64,000 nucleotides of DNA from Pseudomonas putida (lineage in GTDB: Bacteria > Pseudomonadota > Gammaproteobacteria > Pseudomonadales > Pseudomonadaceae), in the NCBI RefSeq assembly GCF_001636055.1, contig NZ_CP011789.1, positions 3,286,001 to 3,350,000 of the forward strand, given 5' to 3'. Shown one piece after another: positions 63,356 to 64,000 of the stretch (position 1 is its first letter; each line of letters begins with the position of its first letter). Made by a program: the position numbers and the translations under genes. Below the pieces are notes generated by a model. The model saw nothing but the letters and a program-made list of their open reading frames with translations, searched no databases and was not told the origin of the DNA.

Positions 63356-64000
63356 ATGGGTACCTCCAAAGGATATGGAGGCCCGAGCTCCGGCTTGGTG
63401 CCTTCCTGGATTGATGATGTTGCGCAGCCAAGCGCACCGGCTGCTCAAGCCAACGGGCCAGGCCCGTCAAATCCATCGCAACCTGGTGCTATGCCATCTC
63501 AGCCGGGCTCCGCGCCATCAGCGCCAGTGAACAATGACGGCACTGGCTCCCTTCGCGGGGCGCGCAGTAGCTTCACCCGATTTGCCCGCACTGGCAGCCC
63601 TAGCGACCTTGGCAATGCGTTGTCTTCCTATGTGCGCAAAGGCGTTGGAGGATCTTCCAGAGGCGCGCGTCGCATGGGAACGTCCCGTGCTACTGCCGCC
63701 AAGCTGCTCAGCATCTTCGGAGATGTTCAGCGGAACGGGGCAGCTGAAACGCTGCGACGCTTGCAGCTCACCGTTGCCCCAGGGCAACCGGCCTCCCAGG
63801 TGCTGCTCACGCTACTTGAGTTCATTTGCCCGCCTGGAGGGGCGATCGACGAAGGTGTTGCGCGCCAGGCAGCGCTAAAGACAATCGCCGAACTGGACGA
63901 GGCAAGCAACGGTAGCTTCGATGACATGACCCAAGCTGATCGACAGAATTTCTTCCTCGACTTCGTAGCGAATTCGATTGAGAGCATGATCATGGCGGAT
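63356..64000 (+). CDS. qatB: QatB of a Qat anti-phage system (3' end outside window)
   Basis: The first 215 codons are in the window, starting 8 bases after the qatA stop. The opening MGTSKGYGGPSSGLVPSWIDD, the proline/serine-rich linker (residues 25-65) and the GARSSFTRFARTGSPSDLGNAL block that follows are the pattern of QatB proteins, whose biochemical role is not established. The rest is a helical region (KLLSIFGDVQRNGAAETL, VLLTLLEFICPPGGAIDEGV). The frame is still open at position 64000. QatC and QatD should follow to the right of the window. Confidence 0.85.
   Translation, partial: MGTSKGYGGPSSGLVPSWIDDVAQPSAPAAQANGPGPSNPSQPGAMPSQPGSAPSAPVNNDGTGSLRGARSSFTRFARTGSPSDLGNALSSYVRKGVGGSSRGARRMGTSRATAAKLLSIFGDVQRNGAAETLRRLQLTVAPGQPASQVLLTLLEFICPPGGAIDEGVARQAALKTIAELDEASNGSFDDMTQADRQNFFLDFVANSIESMIMAD

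Overview
The window looks like an accessory-rich stretch of a Pseudomonas chromosome (P. putida / P. fluorescens type). Supporting signs are an MvaT-family H-NS-like silencer at 58.2 kb, pseudomonad REP palindromes at 14.9 kb, three OprD-family porins, and compact GC-rich catabolic operons with LysR, IclR, AraC and GntR regulators. I see no rRNA, tRNA or CRISPR array. The species call is an inference from gene content.

Layout. 0-7.9 kb: an MFS transporter (cut by the window edge) and an SMP-30-type lactonase, divergent from a NitT/TauT-type ABC importer, an OprD porin, a COG3618 amidohydrolase and an IclR regulator; a 57-codon tail of an acetolactate synthase lies between the last two. 8.5-13.4 kb: an AT-richer Tn5053/Tn7-type module tniA-tniB-tniQ whose fourth gene is a tyrosine recombinase rather than the usual serine resolvase. 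13.4-19.3 kb: a decay zone with a frameshifted integrase, REP elements, a DUF2188 gene, an HhH-domain gene, a histidine kinase and a manganese catalase that have both lost their 5' ends at one junction, a YciE/YciF ferritin-like gene and IS1182-type transposase fragments.

19.5-32 kb: a deaminase-type amidohydrolase with a DMT transporter and LysR gene, a relic of a NimT-like transporter, then a LysR-controlled cluster (CoA ligase, MFS transporter, thiolase-fold protein with a DUF35 partner, OprD porin, dienelactone hydrolase fused to a SnoaL-like domain, SDR). It looks like a CoA-thioester catabolic route whose substrate I cannot name. 32.4-40.5 kb: a complete 3-hydroxyanthranilate meta-cleavage operon in the order nbaE-H-J-I-G-F-C-D-R, taking 3-hydroxyanthranilate to pyruvate and acetyl-CoA. 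40.5-46.2 kb: cytochrome b561 plus catalase-family peroxidase divergent from an HxlR regulator, a NimR/NimT pair and an esterase. 46.2-56.8 kb: a tricarboxylate-type cluster with solute-binding protein, OprD porin, lactonase-fold protein, PrpF isomerase and aconitase on the minus strand, divergent from a CitMHS transporter, with a decayed MFS gene and a GntR regulator carrying two winged-helix segments.

56.8-64 kb: a gene-poor AT-rich strip containing an Xre/MbcA/ParS antitoxin relic, the MvaT-family gene, then an integrase and KfrA-type coiled-coil protein in divergent arrangement, followed by qatA and the start of qatB, the first two genes of a Qat anti-phage system that runs off the right edge. 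The window is a patchwork of operons joined by relics of transposases, integrases and truncated genes, consistent with repeated gain and loss at this site.
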